A stretch of 64,000 nucleotides of DNA from Mucilaginibacter sp. UR6-1. GTDB lineage: Bacteria; Bacteroidota; Bacteroidia; Sphingobacteriales; Sphingobacteriaceae. Below the pieces are notes generated by a model, which worked only from the letters and a program-made list of their open reading frames with translations, was not told the origin of the DNA and did not search any database. The translations under genes were made by a program, and so were the position numbers. This document shows, piece after piece, positions 52,673 to 61,759 of the stretch. The stretch spans positions 496,001 through 560,000 of the forward strand of contig NZ_JAJIWP010000002.1 in NCBI RefSeq assembly GCF_020880975.1, given 5' to 3'. The stretch's first letter is position 1. The number at the start of each line of letters is the position of its first letter.

Positions 52673-53467
52673 TTATCTACAAAAAAAATATATAACTGGC
52701 ATTGCCGCGAAACCAAGCGGAATGATCACCGCGAACAACCATGTACCGATAAAGTAAATGATAGGTTTGTATTTACGGTGAACCCAGCCCAATGTATGGA
52801 ACGCGCTTTGAAAGCCATGCAGTAAGTGGAATGATAGCGCACCTAACGCGATAACATAAAACGCCACATACCACCATTGCTTAAAGGCCACTTCAACGGT
52901 TTGGTTAAGGTCTTTAGCTACCATGGTTTCAACACTGCCTTCGGTATAAATGGCGTACTTGTAATCGCCCGGGGGCAGGTCTCGTGCTGAAAGCTGCTTG
53001 CCTGTTACCAGGTCGGTTTTGTATTCCTTAAACGGAATAACGTTTGTGCTTTTACCGGCAAAGTCATCCTGGTGGTATTTAAACCAAAAATCCTTCATGT
53101 GTATCACAATGAAAAGCAGCAGGATTGAACCCAGCAAACCCATGTTTTTTGATGACCATGAAACCGGTGATTTTGTTGCCGAAGCATAACCGATAGGGCG
53201 GGCTTTACGGTTGCTAACCGTTAAAACAATAGCATAAATTGTGTGCACCAGTATTGAAAGGTACAGCAGGTACGATACCACCCTGATAGGCGGAAAATGC
53301 GTCATGAAGTTGGCGTAGGCGTTAAATGCCTGGCCGTTATCATGTTTGAACAATGCAAGGTTACCGCTAAGGTGAACAATTAGGAAAGTACACAAAAACA
53401 AGCCTGTTAAAGCCATGATCAGCTTCTTGCCCAGCGACGAGTTAAAGGTTTGTTTAAATTCGCTCAT
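52673..53467 (-). CDS. sdhC: Succinate dehydrogenase cytochrome b subunit (single anchor)
   Basis: The 264-residue membrane anchor with five hydrophobic helices and spaced histidines (LIVHLSGNLALF, LVHTIYAIVL, IVIHMKDFWFKYHQDD, LLHGFQSAFHTLG) suited to two b haems and menaquinone binding. One large anchor replaces the SdhC and SdhD pair of E. coli. A hydrophilic insert of about 55 residues (NVIPFKEYKTDLV...VETMVAKDLNQ) lies between helices 3 and 4 and would be exposed outside the membrane core. A promoter-like TTTG-N22-TACTTTTG lies just upstream. Confidence 0.93.
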   Translation of the reverse strand: MSEFKQTFNSSLGKKLIMALTGLFLCTFLIVHLSGNLALFKHDNGQAFNAYANFMTHFPPIRVVSYLLYLSILVHTIYAIVLTVSNRKARPIGYASATKSPVSWSSKNMGLLGSILLLFIVIHMKDFWFKYHQDDFAGKSTNVIPFKEYKTDLVTGKQLSARDLPPGDYKYAIYTEGSVETMVAKDLNQTVEVAFKQWWYVAFYVIALGALSFHLLHGFQSAFHTLGWVHRKYKPIIYFIGTWLFAVIIPLGFAAMPVIYFFCR

Positions 53468-53492
53468 TATAAAATTTTAGATTATTTCCCGG

Positions 53493-53526
53493 CAAAAGTA
53501 TCTATTAAATACTAAAACATTACAAA
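53493..53526 (-). promoter_or_regulatory. Putative promoter of the sdhCAB operon
   Basis: In minus sense TTTG (53526-53523), 22 bases, then TACTTTTG (53500-53493). The -7 box is exact; the spacer is slightly long. It ends 25 bp before the sdhC ATG. Confidence 0.55.
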
Positions 53527-53638
53527 TGGTTCACACAATATGGGGGTATATAAGTTATTTAGAAACAATCTAAGCACTATATTGAATGCTGCATTTTTGA
53601 GGGCATAGCGGTATATTCGCCCGCACATATTTTATAAC

Positions 53639-54784
53639 ATGAAGTATATATACCTATTACTTATTACAGTACTGGCGGCAGGTTGTAACCGTGCCGACCG
53701 GATAGAGATCGAGGGTACGGCCCCCGGTATTAAAAACGGCGTTTTTGGTATTGTTGATGTATTGAACAAACCTGTTTACGGCGACAATATTGTTGACGGA
53801 AAGTTCAAGGTGAACGAAATACTGGGATATGCCGGTTATTACCGCGTTAAGGTTACCAATATGCTCGATACCAAAATAACCCATATACCTTATGAGGTTT
53901 ACCTGGAGGATGGTAAATACAGCATCGAGGTAAACGGTACCGACCTGACCAAGTATCCGAAGATCAAAACCGAATCAAAGATACAGAACGAGTTATCCGC
54001 CTATTACACACTTGCGGATGAACTGGTTGCAGGCATTGCACAAAAGGTAAAGGAAGAACGCGCCTTTTTAAAAAGCAGCGCTGGTAAAAGCCTTGAAGGT
54101 ACCGCTTACCTGGCAAGGGTTGACAAGCTGAAGGATTTGCAGCAGCAACAAACCGCGGTTGAGGCTACGGTTATTGAAAAGTTTATCGAAAAATATCCTA
54201 AAAGTACCATAGCGGCACACTTTATTAAAAATGTGGAATATAAGGATGACGCTGTACGTTATTTCGCGCTATATAATAAACTGAGCGACGAAGCTAAAAA
54301 TACCGAAGAAGGTAAAGAGATAGGCGCTAAACTTGCCGGTTTGGCCAAGCTTGAAGCCGGACAAACCGCCCCCGATATTTATGGTACCGATGCCAGCGGT
54401 AAGGCCTTTGACCGTAAAGCATTCGCGGGGAAAAAGATAATCCTGATTGATTTTTGGCGTGCCGGTAACGAGGTTAGCAGGCAAAACCACCTGCAAATGA
54501 ATAGTAAGCTTTTCTTCCAGGTAAATAATGATAAGGCCTTTGGTATCATCAGTATTGACCTTGATGAAAACAAGGAGTATTGGCTGAAAGCCATTAAGGA
54601 AGATGCCATGAAATGGCCGCAATTTTCGGATCTGAAAGGTAATGAATCAAAGAACGTTGAGGCCTGGGGTATAAGCCGGGTACCTACTTACTACCTTTTA
54701 GATGGAAACTGGAAGATATTGAAACGCGATATTCCATATAACGATATATCATTCGAGATAACCGATTACCTGGAGAAAAAATAA
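53639..54784 (+). CDS. DUF4369/TlpA-like lipoprotein with degenerate redox site
   Basis: A 381-residue lipoprotein (MKYIYLLLITVLAAGC). Residues 20-110 form a beta domain of the DUF4369 type (IEIEGTAPGIKNGVFGIVD), a helical segment follows, and the C-terminal third is a thioredoxin fold (LEAGQTAPDIYGTDASGKAFD, then IILIDFWRAGNEVSRQNH, and SRVPTYYLLDGNWKI with the cis-Pro). In this family the motif after DFW is usually AxWCGPC; here it is RAGNEVS, so both cysteines are gone. The protein may bind a partner rather than catalyse thiol exchange. The GNAT gene begins 4 bp after its stop. Confidence 0.85.
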   Translation: MKYIYLLLITVLAAGCNRADRIEIEGTAPGIKNGVFGIVDVLNKPVYGDNIVDGKFKVNEILGYAGYYRVKVTNMLDTKITHIPYEVYLEDGKYSIEVNGTDLTKYPKIKTESKIQNELSAYYTLADELVAGIAQKVKEERAFLKSSAGKSLEGTAYLARVDKLKDLQQQQTAVEATVIEKFIEKYPKSTIAAHFIKNVEYKDDAVRYFALYNKLSDEAKNTEEGKEIGAKLAGLAKLEAGQTAPDIYGTDASGKAFDRKAFAGKKIILIDFWRAGNEVSRQNHLQMNSKLFFQVNNDKAFGIISIDLDENKEYWLKAIKEDAMKWPQFSDLKGNESKNVEAWGISRVPTYYLLDGNWKILKRDIPYNDISFEITDYLEKK

Positions 54785-54788
54785 GCCG

Positions 54789-55283
54789 ATGCTAAAATTA
54801 TGGGGATTTGATAATGTGCCTGCGGAGCGGCTGCAATTGCTTGCCGACAACGCGAATATTGCCCGTAACCTGCGCGATATCTTTCCGCACCCGTACACCG
54901 TTACTGATGCCGAGGAATTTATTGATGCCGCGGTGCAAGGTAACATACCCCATGTGTTTGGTATATTTGAGGATGATGAATTTATTGGCGTTGGCGGCAT
55001 AACTGTAAAAACAGATATTCACCGTAACAGTGCCGAAGTTGGCTATTGGATAGGTGAACCTTACTGGGGTAAAGGCTACGCCACTACCGCTGTTAAATTG
55101 CTGACAGAATATGCTTTTAACATTGGCCTTATCCGTGTATTCGCGGGTGTGTTTGCACATAACAAGGCATCGCAGCGGGTGCTCGAAAAGGCGGGTTATA
55201 TCCTCGAAGCCGTGCTGCGATCAGCCATTACCAAAAACGGGGAGGTGATGGACGAGTATTTATACGCCATTATAAAAAGCTAA
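54789..55283 (+). CDS. GNAT family N-acetyltransferase (RimJ/RimL-like)
   Basis: A 164-residue cytoplasmic acetyltransferase. It shows the GNAT plan: SAEVGYWIGEPYWGKGYATTAVKLLTEYAF with the acetyl-CoA loop (Q/RxxGxG/A-like PYWGKGYAT) near residue 95, then RVFAGVFAHNKASQRVLEKAGY near 120 as in RimJ/RimL-type enzymes. The substrate is unknown; small-molecule or protein N-terminal amines are typical. It follows the TlpA-like gene by 4 bp and is ended by a perfect hairpin. Confidence 0.92.
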   Translation: MLKLWGFDNVPAERLQLLADNANIARNLRDIFPHPYTVTDAEEFIDAAVQGNIPHVFGIFEDDEFIGVGGITVKTDIHRNSAEVGYWIGEPYWGKGYATTAVKLLTEYAFNIGLIRVFAGVFAHNKASQRVLEKAGYILEAVLRSAITKNGEVMDEYLYAIIKS

Positions 55284-55303
55284 GCATACTATTTTGATAT
55301 AAA

Positions 55304-55337
55304 ACAAAGGCATTTACCAAGTGGTAAATGCCTTTGT
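55304..55337. terminator. Bidirectional terminator between convergent genes
   Basis: ACAAAGGCATTTACCA / TGGTAAATGCCTTTGT, a perfect 16-bp inverted repeat with a 2-base centre (so the real loop is a few bases larger). Placed between the GNAT gene and the convergent permease gene. Confidence 0.82.
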
Positions 55338-55368
55338 TGTTAAGGGGTTTGGGTAGATTGATTATTTA

Positions 55369-57801
55369 TTATTCGGACCGGAGATTTTTAATCGGGTTTA
55401 CAAGTGCCGCGCTCACTGCCTGCCAGCAAACGGTTACCAGGGCAATAATGATCACGATAATGCCCGATATGGCAAAGATATCCCAGCTTAAATTAATGCG
55501 GTACACATAATCTTCCAGCCATTTGTTCATGGCCAGCCAGCCAATAGGTATGGCAATAACCAGCGATATTAATACCAGTTTCAGGAAGTTGCCTGTAAGC
55601 AACGCGAACAGGTTGGTTACAGATGCCCCCAGCACCTTGCGTATGCTTACCTCCTTGCTGCGCTGCTCGGCCATAAAGGCAGCCAGGGCAAACAAGCCAA
55701 GGCAGGCCACCACAATAGCGAGTATTGAAAAGCCGGTAAAAATGTACTGGGTGCTCTGCACGTCACGGTACATGGCGGCATAGCTCTCATCTAAAAAGTT
55801 GTACCGCATGGTTTGGTGTGGCTGAAACTTTTTCCACACATCTTTTATGGCGGCAAGGGAGGTGCTCATGTCAGCACTTTTTAGTTTGATGGCTACCATG
55901 CTGTTGCTGTTGCCTAATATCATCACCATAGGGTCAACCTGTTGTTTTATTGATTCGTAGTTAAAGTCATCAATTACGCCAATAATCCTCAGGTGTTCGG
56001 GGCCGTTGGTAATTATTTTGCCCAGCGGATCTTTATAGCCTAACTGCTTAACCATGGCCTGGTTAATAATGGTGGCCTGCGAGTCGGTAGGCATATCTGT
56101 ACGAAAATTGCGGCCTGCTACCAGTTTCATGCCCATTGTAGCCAGGTAATTTTCATCAATAACCCAGTGTTGGGTACGTATTGGCGCGTCTTCTTTTTCA
56201 CGGCCTTCCTTAAAAAAGGAATTGCCGTTACGCTTGGTTCCACTAACGGGCAAATAATCACTAACGGTTACATTTTTTATAAACGGAAGATTAAGCAATT
56301 CACTTTTAAACGATGCCGTTTGCGGGCCAAGGGCATCAGCTCCCTCAATGGTTACTACCTGCTCTTTATCAAAACCTATTTTTGAATTAAGAATATATTG
56401 CATCTGCTTAAAAATAACAGCCGTGCCGATAATTAGTACGATAGATACCGTAAACTGGAATATAACCAGCCCGCTGCGTAAGCCCGAGTTGCGGCTGCCC
56501 ATGCTCAATGCGCCTTTCAGGGTGGTGGCCGGCTTAAAGTAGGACAAGTAAAAGGCGGGGTAAATGCCTGCAATTAAACCGATAACGATGGCGCTTGCTG
56601 TTAAGGCAGGCAGTAACCACCATTCCATCCAGGGTACGTTAAGCTGTGTACCGGCAACTTTGTTAAATACAGGCATCACTGCCGAAACAAGCACGATACC
56701 CAACACAAACGAGAAAAAGCTGTACAATAATGATTCGGTAAGAAACTGCCGGATCAGGTTGGCACGAGTTGAGCCGATTACCTTGCGCACGCCTACCTCG
56801 CGGGCACGATTGGCTGAGCGCGCTGTGGACAGGTTAAGAAAGTTGATACAGGCCAGTACCAGTATAAAGCCGGCAATGCCTGCAAAAAGCCATATAAAAC
56901 GTATATCGCCATGTTTTATATCGTTTTCATCAATATTGTATGAGTTAAGGTGAATATCGGTTAGTGGCTGCAGGTATAGTTTGGCATTTTTTCTGATTTC
57001 ATCCACATTACTGCGCCCATTTTCCTTCATGGATGGGATAACATACTTATCAAGGATGCCACTGGTCATTTTTTTATTGAACGCGGCAACATTCACCCCG
57101 GGGTTCATCTGCAAATAAATACCATAGTTGCTTGCATACCAGCTATCCTGTTCGCCATCCCAAAAATTAAGTCCTTTTAATGATATAAACCCCCTGAACT
57201 GCATGTGCGAGTTGTTTGGGAAATCTCGCATTACGCCGCCGACAACAAGCGGTACGCTGGTGTTATTATTAAATATTAAGGCCTTGCCTATCGGGTTTTG
57301 ACCGGGAAAATATTTATCGGCCATGCTTTTGTTCAGCACCACCGAGTTAGGATTGTTTAACGCGGTTAGTTTATTGCCATAAACCATTTGTACATCAAGT
57401 ATATCAAGTACTGATGTGTCTGCAAAGCAAAAGCCATTCTCGAATGTGTTGTTGGCCTGATCAGTGCGGCGTATCTGATTTTCGGTGCCACCAAAAAGTT
57501 TGCTGTGAAGTATGCGGCCGGCTTTTTTTACCTCCGGAAAATCATTCACCAACGCTTTTGACATAGGTGGCTGGAAGCTGATGCCACGAAACAAGGTACC
57601 CTGTAGTTTTATTTCACCAACCACACGGTAAACATCGTTCTTATTAATGTTATCCTGATCGTAACTGGTTTCGTTACGTATATAGAGCGAAATTAAAATA
57701 CACGCGGCAATGCCGATAGCGAAGCCGCCAATGTTAATTGCCGCGTACATTTTTTGCTTCTGCATATTGCGAAAAGCTATTTTGAGGTAATGTGTTATCA
57801 T
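55369..57801 (-). CDS. ABC transporter permease, MacB/FtsX type
   Basis: An 810-residue inner-membrane protein with two MacB-type modules. An N-terminal helix (AINIGGFAIGIAACILISLYI near residue 22) leads to a periplasmic core domain, then an FtsX domain with three helices (after RAREVGVRKVIGSTRANL near 335). The second half repeats this: a periplasmic domain, then KEVSIRKVLGASVTNLFALL near 715 and closing helices. This double form is typical of Bacteroidota permeases that work as mechanotransmission or lipoprotein/peptide export systems. No ATPase gene is adjacent, so its partner must be encoded elsewhere. Confidence 0.92.
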   Translation of the reverse strand: MITHYLKIAFRNMQKQKMYAAINIGGFAIGIAACILISLYIRNETSYDQDNINKNDVYRVVGEIKLQGTLFRGISFQPPMSKALVNDFPEVKKAGRILHSKLFGGTENQIRRTDQANNTFENGFCFADTSVLDILDVQMVYGNKLTALNNPNSVVLNKSMADKYFPGQNPIGKALIFNNNTSVPLVVGGVMRDFPNNSHMQFRGFISLKGLNFWDGEQDSWYASNYGIYLQMNPGVNVAAFNKKMTSGILDKYVIPSMKENGRSNVDEIRKNAKLYLQPLTDIHLNSYNIDENDIKHGDIRFIWLFAGIAGFILVLACINFLNLSTARSANRAREVGVRKVIGSTRANLIRQFLTESLLYSFFSFVLGIVLVSAVMPVFNKVAGTQLNVPWMEWWLLPALTASAIVIGLIAGIYPAFYLSYFKPATTLKGALSMGSRNSGLRSGLVIFQFTVSIVLIIGTAVIFKQMQYILNSKIGFDKEQVVTIEGADALGPQTASFKSELLNLPFIKNVTVSDYLPVSGTKRNGNSFFKEGREKEDAPIRTQHWVIDENYLATMGMKLVAGRNFRTDMPTDSQATIINQAMVKQLGYKDPLGKIITNGPEHLRIIGVIDDFNYESIKQQVDPMVMILGNSNSMVAIKLKSADMSTSLAAIKDVWKKFQPHQTMRYNFLDESYAAMYRDVQSTQYIFTGFSILAIVVACLGLFALAAFMAEQRSKEVSIRKVLGASVTNLFALLTGNFLKLVLISLVIAIPIGWLAMNKWLEDYVYRINLSWDIFAISGIIVIIIALVTVCWQAVSAALVNPIKNLRSE

Positions 57802-58003
57802 GGTAATGGCTGATAATATGTTTTTTTTAAAATTGTGTTTTCAGGTGGTCAGTGCTGCAAATAATGCTAATAATATGCCATGTTGTTAAATTGCTATAAT
57901 TCAGTTATTTGCGATTGATTTGATGCTCAAAAAGCGTTCGGTTTCGTTACATGTACTGTTCGCTTCCGTAAAGATGACTAAGCCTGTTTAAAATTTAAAA
58001 ATA

Positions 58004-58034
58004 CTTGTTGGTTAGCGTAATAGCACTATATTTA
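58004..58034 (+). promoter_or_regulatory. Putative promoter of the 58059 gene
   Basis: CTTG, 19 bases, then TATATTTA: each box is one base off the TTTG/TAnnTTTG consensus but the spacing is exact. It ends 25 bp before the GTG start. Confidence 0.4.
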
Positions 58035-58058
58035 AATATAAACCGTTAAACATTTATC

Positions 58059-58643
58059 GTGCTTAAAAAAGTAATGTTTTGTGTGGCCATACTGATGTGC
58101 AGCATTTTTGCTAAAGCGCAAACAGTTGATAGCGCCGCTGTTTTTGATAGTTACCTCGACCTTAACATGGCCATGTTTGAAGGTAATACCGATAATGCCG
58201 AACGCGTGGCCGAACAGATAATGGCTGATACCGCCGCCCTGCCGCCCAAAGCCCGTATCAATTACTATAATATTTTAGGTAAGCTCTACGAAGAAAGGCA
58301 ACCGGCCGAAGCTAAAGTGTATTACGAAAGAGTAGTGGCCCATGTGCCTAACTTTTATGTAGCACATTTGGCGTTGGGTTATATTTATGTAAAGGAGGCC
58401 GAGGATAACGAGAAGAAAGTTAAGGCCAATTCAACTACCGACACCCGGTGGGCGCACATCGCTACGGTAAAAAAGGCGATAGCCCACCTGGAAAAAGCTC
58501 AGGCCTGCGACCCGAATGAGGATACCATGAATACTATTACCTCACTTTATAAAAAGATGAATGATGCCGCTGGCTTAGCCGGAGTAAAGGCAAGCCTCGG
58601 CGCATTATCTAAAAATTGTGTCGATCTGCTCGAAACGCAATAG
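58059..58643 (+). CDS. Exported TPR-like protein, function unknown
   Basis: A 194-residue protein, starting at the GTG at 58059 (LKKVMFCVAILMCSIFAKAQ as signal peptide after the initiator; an ATG at 58074 is an alternative). The mature part is helical with TPR-like spacing: ARINYYNILGKLYEERQPAEAKVYYERVV and PNFYVAHLALGYIYVKEAEDN, then AHLEKAQACDPNEDTMNTITSLYKKM. It probably acts as a periplasmic protein-binding module. No family name is recognised. Its stop is directly adjacent to the end of the convergent phosphodiesterase gene. Confidence 0.72.
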   Translation: MLKKVMFCVAILMCSIFAKAQTVDSAAVFDSYLDLNMAMFEGNTDNAERVAEQIMADTAALPPKARINYYNILGKLYEERQPAEAKVYYERVVAHVPNFYVAHLALGYIYVKEAEDNEKKVKANSTTDTRWAHIATVKKAIAHLEKAQACDPNEDTMNTITSLYKKMNDAAGLAGVKASLGALSKNCVDLLETQ

Positions 58644-59600
58644 CTAAAATTGTAAACGCTTGCCCTGCTGCGGGAATATCAAATTCAAGCCTAATGTGTT
58701 TTGCTGTTTAAGCTGCTGCTTTAGCTTGTTAATGTTTTTTTGCGGAGGTTTAATGTGGGTAATTACCAGGTTAAAGCCTTTAAGCTTGCCCTCGCCGGTA
58801 AAGCTTTGCAATACCTGCATTTCCTTCATCAGCCATTTGGGCGTGAGGTGCCCGAACAGGCTTTTATCGGGCTGCTCATTCGGGTATGATACTTCGATCA
58901 TAACGGCCTTTAACTGCCCTTTGGTAATCAGCGGAGCAACGGCTTGCCACAGCTCACGCAGTTTTGTGCTTTTTTCTACCTCATCAGGCCCGGTATCGCC
59001 CAAATAAAGCAGATAGGCATCATTGTTTTTTACCAGGTAAGCCGCCCCTGTAAGGTTGGAGTGGCTGAGCGGAAATACCTGCACGTTTAGCCCGGTACCC
59101 TCAACAGACACCGGTTTACCCGGTTCCATAGGTTTATATGAGTATTTTTTGAGTGCCGGTTTTTCGCCCTCGTCGGCAAAATTGGCCCAGCTATCCCAGG
59201 TAAAGTAATGCGTTTTGATAGTTTCGAGGCACGATGCCAGGCCGTAAATGCTCTTGGTACTATCCTCCGGAGAGTTGATGATTAGTCCCGAAACATGATC
59301 CAAATGCGCATGCGAAATAAAATAGCCCTTGATATATTGCCTTAGCACCGTTTCGGCAGGTACATTAAAGGTATGCTTGCTTACCGCTTTTTCAATACCA
59401 TAATGCAGGGTACCCGCATCCATACATAAATAGTTGTTGCTGCCAGCGGCACCAACCATATAGGCCGATAGGTTACTTTCGTCAATACCACCCTTTACAC
59501 CAAGCGGTACAATGTTGAAAGAGCGTGCCTTTTTTTGCGCTGACGTTGATACAGATAATACCAGGAGTAGGGTTAATAAGCTTAAAAATTTACCGTGCAT
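58644..59600 (-). CDS. Class II 3',5'-cyclic nucleotide phosphodiesterase, exported
   Basis: A 318-residue metallo-beta-lactamase-fold enzyme with a signal peptide (MHGKFLSLLTLLLVLSVSTSAQ). HAHLDHVSGLIINSP at residues 97-111 fits the class II cyclic nucleotide phosphodiesterase signature exactly (HxHLDH followed by xGLIIxSP), and VFPLSHSNLTGAAYLV and LLYLGDTGPDE give further metal ligands. Known members hydrolyse cAMP or cGMP; some are periplasmic, such as the Vibrio enzyme. The protein is expected to act outside the cytoplasm, so it would degrade extracellular cyclic nucleotides. Confidence 0.88.
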   Translation of the reverse strand: MHGKFLSLLTLLLVLSVSTSAQKKARSFNIVPLGVKGGIDESNLSAYMVGAAGSNNYLCMDAGTLHYGIEKAVSKHTFNVPAETVLRQYIKGYFISHAHLDHVSGLIINSPEDSTKSIYGLASCLETIKTHYFTWDSWANFADEGEKPALKKYSYKPMEPGKPVSVEGTGLNVQVFPLSHSNLTGAAYLVKNNDAYLLYLGDTGPDEVEKSTKLRELWQAVAPLITKGQLKAVMIEVSYPNEQPDKSLFGHLTPKWLMKEMQVLQSFTGEGKLKGFNLVITHIKPPQKNINKLKQQLKQQNTLGLNLIFPQQGKRLQF

Positions 59601-59643
59601 AGCATAGTTGTGTTGATGTGCGAAATTACATCAAAGCAAGCTA

Positions 59644-60735
59644 TTATTCGGTTTTCATTTCTTTTTGGGCTTTGTCTTCATACTCATATTCACCACCAAG
59701 CAGGTAGCCCCAAGGCTTCAGGCTTGGCACGCGGTCAAATATGATCTTAAAAATGGCGATCACGGGGATAGAAAGGAACATACCCGACAGCCCCCATATC
59801 ATCTCGCCCACAATAATACCAATAAAGGTGATCAGCGCGTTAAGCCGTACTTTTGAGCCAACAATAATGGGCAGCAACACGTTGGCATCCAGCGCGTGAA
59901 TGCCTATTACTGATACTGCTACCGTTACGGTTTGCTGTATGCTGCCAGTAGCAAAAGTAACTACGGTGCTAAGCAATAACGCGGTGAAAATACCAATGTA
60001 GGGTATAATGTTAAACAAGCCTACCAATATGCCAAGCAGTACGGCGTATTTTATGTTGAATATCCAGAAAACAGCACAGGTTATACCCGCAACTACCACC
60101 ATCTCCAGTATCAGGCCTACAATATACTGGCGTAATATTTTTTGTATATTCTCCACAATATCCATCACCACGGTTGAGTTATCCTCACTAAAAACACGTA
60201 CCACAAAACGCAGCAGCAGCCTGCGATAAAAAAGGATGAAGAAGGTAAATATGAGTATAAAAATATAGAACAATAGCAATGATGATACCGCGCCGAATGT
60301 AGTACCCAGCACTACCGTACCCGATTCCATGATCTTTTGCGTGGTATCGTGCACATAGTTCATCTGTTTATCAGTATTGATGTGGAAAGAGTTTTCTATC
60401 CAGCCCTGTATGTTTACAATAGATTCGGTGATCTGTGTTTTAAGCATGGGCCAGTCTGATGCCAGGGATGATACCTGCGAACCCACCAGGTAACCCACCA
60501 GGCTAATAAATCCAACAAACAATATAATGGCCGAAAAGGATGATATGCTGCGCGGAAAGTGTAATTTCCGTTCCAGAAAGTTAGCCACAGGCAGCAAAAG
60601 CACCGCGAATAAAAAGCCGAACATCAGCGGGTCAAGTATCTCTTTGCCTAATATTACCAGGTAACTGAGGGAGATGATGCCAATAAGCACCAGGGCAAGT
60701 TGTTCATAAAAAGGGGGGAGTAGTTTTCTTGTCAT
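59644..60735 (-). CDS. AI-2E family transporter (TqsA/PerM-like)
   Basis: A 363-residue membrane protein with seven to eight hydrophobic helices. The opening LALVLIGIISLSYLVILGKEILDPLMFGFLFAVLLLPVANFLERK is typical of the family, and so are the later GLFNIIPYIGIFTALL and the end IVGSKVRLNALITFIGIIVGEMIWGLSGMFLSIPVIAIFKIIFD. Members have been linked with autoinducer-2 export or with Na+/H+ exchange; the actual substrate is uncertain. It is transcribed alone. Confidence 0.93.
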   Translation of the reverse strand: MTRKLLPPFYEQLALVLIGIISLSYLVILGKEILDPLMFGFLFAVLLLPVANFLERKLHFPRSISSFSAIILFVGFISLVGYLVGSQVSSLASDWPMLKTQITESIVNIQGWIENSFHINTDKQMNYVHDTTQKIMESGTVVLGTTFGAVSSLLLFYIFILIFTFFILFYRRLLLRFVVRVFSEDNSTVVMDIVENIQKILRQYIVGLILEMVVVAGITCAVFWIFNIKYAVLLGILVGLFNIIPYIGIFTALLLSTVVTFATGSIQQTVTVAVSVIGIHALDANVLLPIIVGSKVRLNALITFIGIIVGEMIWGLSGMFLSIPVIAIFKIIFDRVPSLKPWGYLLGGEYEYEDKAQKEMKTE

Positions 60736-60826
60736 AATGTTAACAGAATTAACTCCCTAACAGGTATTTACAGCTAATGTTTTAAATGCTTAGCGTATAA
60801 ATGCTTATACAACTTTAAGCTATGCG

Positions 60827-61513
60827 TTAATCATTGAGCAACAGGCTTAATGTTCGCGGATAGCCAATATTTTCACCTGCGGTAAGGCTGTCGCCAATGC
60901 ACATAATTGTAGTATAATCATTTTGCGAAAAGGTAGCTTTTATAAACCCGGCTACTTTTTTTGCGATAAATGCGGTGCCTGCCCGGGTCAGGTGTATTCC
61001 ATCGGGTTTGCCGGGGTTATTGGCCGGGTTAAATATTAAACTGCTTGCAGTAGGGTTAGGAGTACCTGCATCCTTAAATGCCTGGTTCATGTTTATATAA
61101 TAAACATTATTAGCCTTGCTTAGCGAATCGTTTATCAACGCGAGCGTATCATTGCGGCCATTCCAATAATAGGCCGGGGATGTGATCACATCAATACCAC
61201 GGGGCGGAGGGCTCATCAATATAAGTTTTGCACCGCTGTTGGTTATGCAATCAATAATATACTTCAGGTTATTAATATATTCTTCATACGGTCTGCGGGC
61301 TGTAATATCATTAGTGCCTATCATCAATACTACTATGTCAGCCGGAGATTTCAGTTCGTAATCAATCCGCTTTGACAGGTCGTTTGAAGTATTGCCAATG
61401 ATGCCCCTGTTTACAACCTGTATTGTTATTTTGTTATCATCAATTTTTTCAGTTGTTGATTTACTGCATGATACAAGCAATATTACCAATGCGATAGCCC
61501 AAATTGATCTCAT
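60827..61513 (-). CDS. Circularly permuted SGNH/GDSL hydrolase lipoprotein
   Basis: A 228-residue lipoprotein (MRSIWAIALVILLVSC, Cys16), started at 61513; an upstream in-frame start at 61549 would precede the signal. It carries every SGNH block, in altered order: block II NRGIIGNTSND (Gly37, Gly40), block III GTND at 66-69, block V DGIHLTRAG (Asp171, His174), and only then block I CIGDSLTAG at 205-213 with the nucleophile Ser209. The protein stops 19 residues later. Normal SGNH enzymes begin with block I. Joining the end (GYPRTLSLLLND) to residue 28 (KITIQVVNRG) gives a standard order, so this is a circular permutation. All catalytic residues are kept, so an esterase or lipase is expected. 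The gene is single. Confidence 0.85.
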   Translation of the reverse strand: MRSIWAIALVILLVSCSKSTTEKIDDNKITIQVVNRGIIGNTSNDLSKRIDYELKSPADIVVLMIGTNDITARRPYEEYINNLKYIIDCITNSGAKLILMSPPPRGIDVITSPAYYWNGRNDTLALINDSLSKANNVYYINMNQAFKDAGTPNPTASSLIFNPANNPGKPDGIHLTRAGTAFIAKKVAGFIKATFSQNDYTTIMCIGDSLTAGENIGYPRTLSLLLND

Positions 61514-61588
61514 AAACCGCGATGATGTTTTAACTTTACATTTTGGCAATTAATTTGCTTTACAGCTTTACCTGAGAATAATATTGCC

Positions 61589-61759
61589 ATGAAAAAGTAC
61601 TCTGATAAAACACAGGAAAAGGTTAGTGAAACCCTCCACGAAATGAAAGAAGGAAAGCTTAAAAGTGGGAGCGGAAAAAAGGTAACCAATAAAAAGCAAG
61701 CCATTGCCATTGGTCTGTCTGAGGCACGTAAAGAGGGTGCAAAAGTTCCCAAAAAGTGA
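61589..61759 (+). CDS. DUF6496 small basic protein
   Basis: A 56-residue lysine-rich protein, MKKYSDKTQEKVSETLHEMKEG at the start and KLKSGSGKKVTNKKQAIAIG, then LSEARKEGAKVPKK at the end. The KSGSGKKVTxxKQAIAIGLSEAR segment is the core of DUF6496, which is common in Bacteroidota and proteobacteria and is often duplicated. Function is unknown; the high charge suggests nucleic-acid contact. It is divergent from the SGNH gene, 75 bp away, and overlaps a longer meaningless frame on the other strand. Confidence 0.85.
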   Translation: MKKYSDKTQEKVSETLHEMKEGKLKSGSGKKVTNKKQAIAIGLSEARKEGAKVPKK

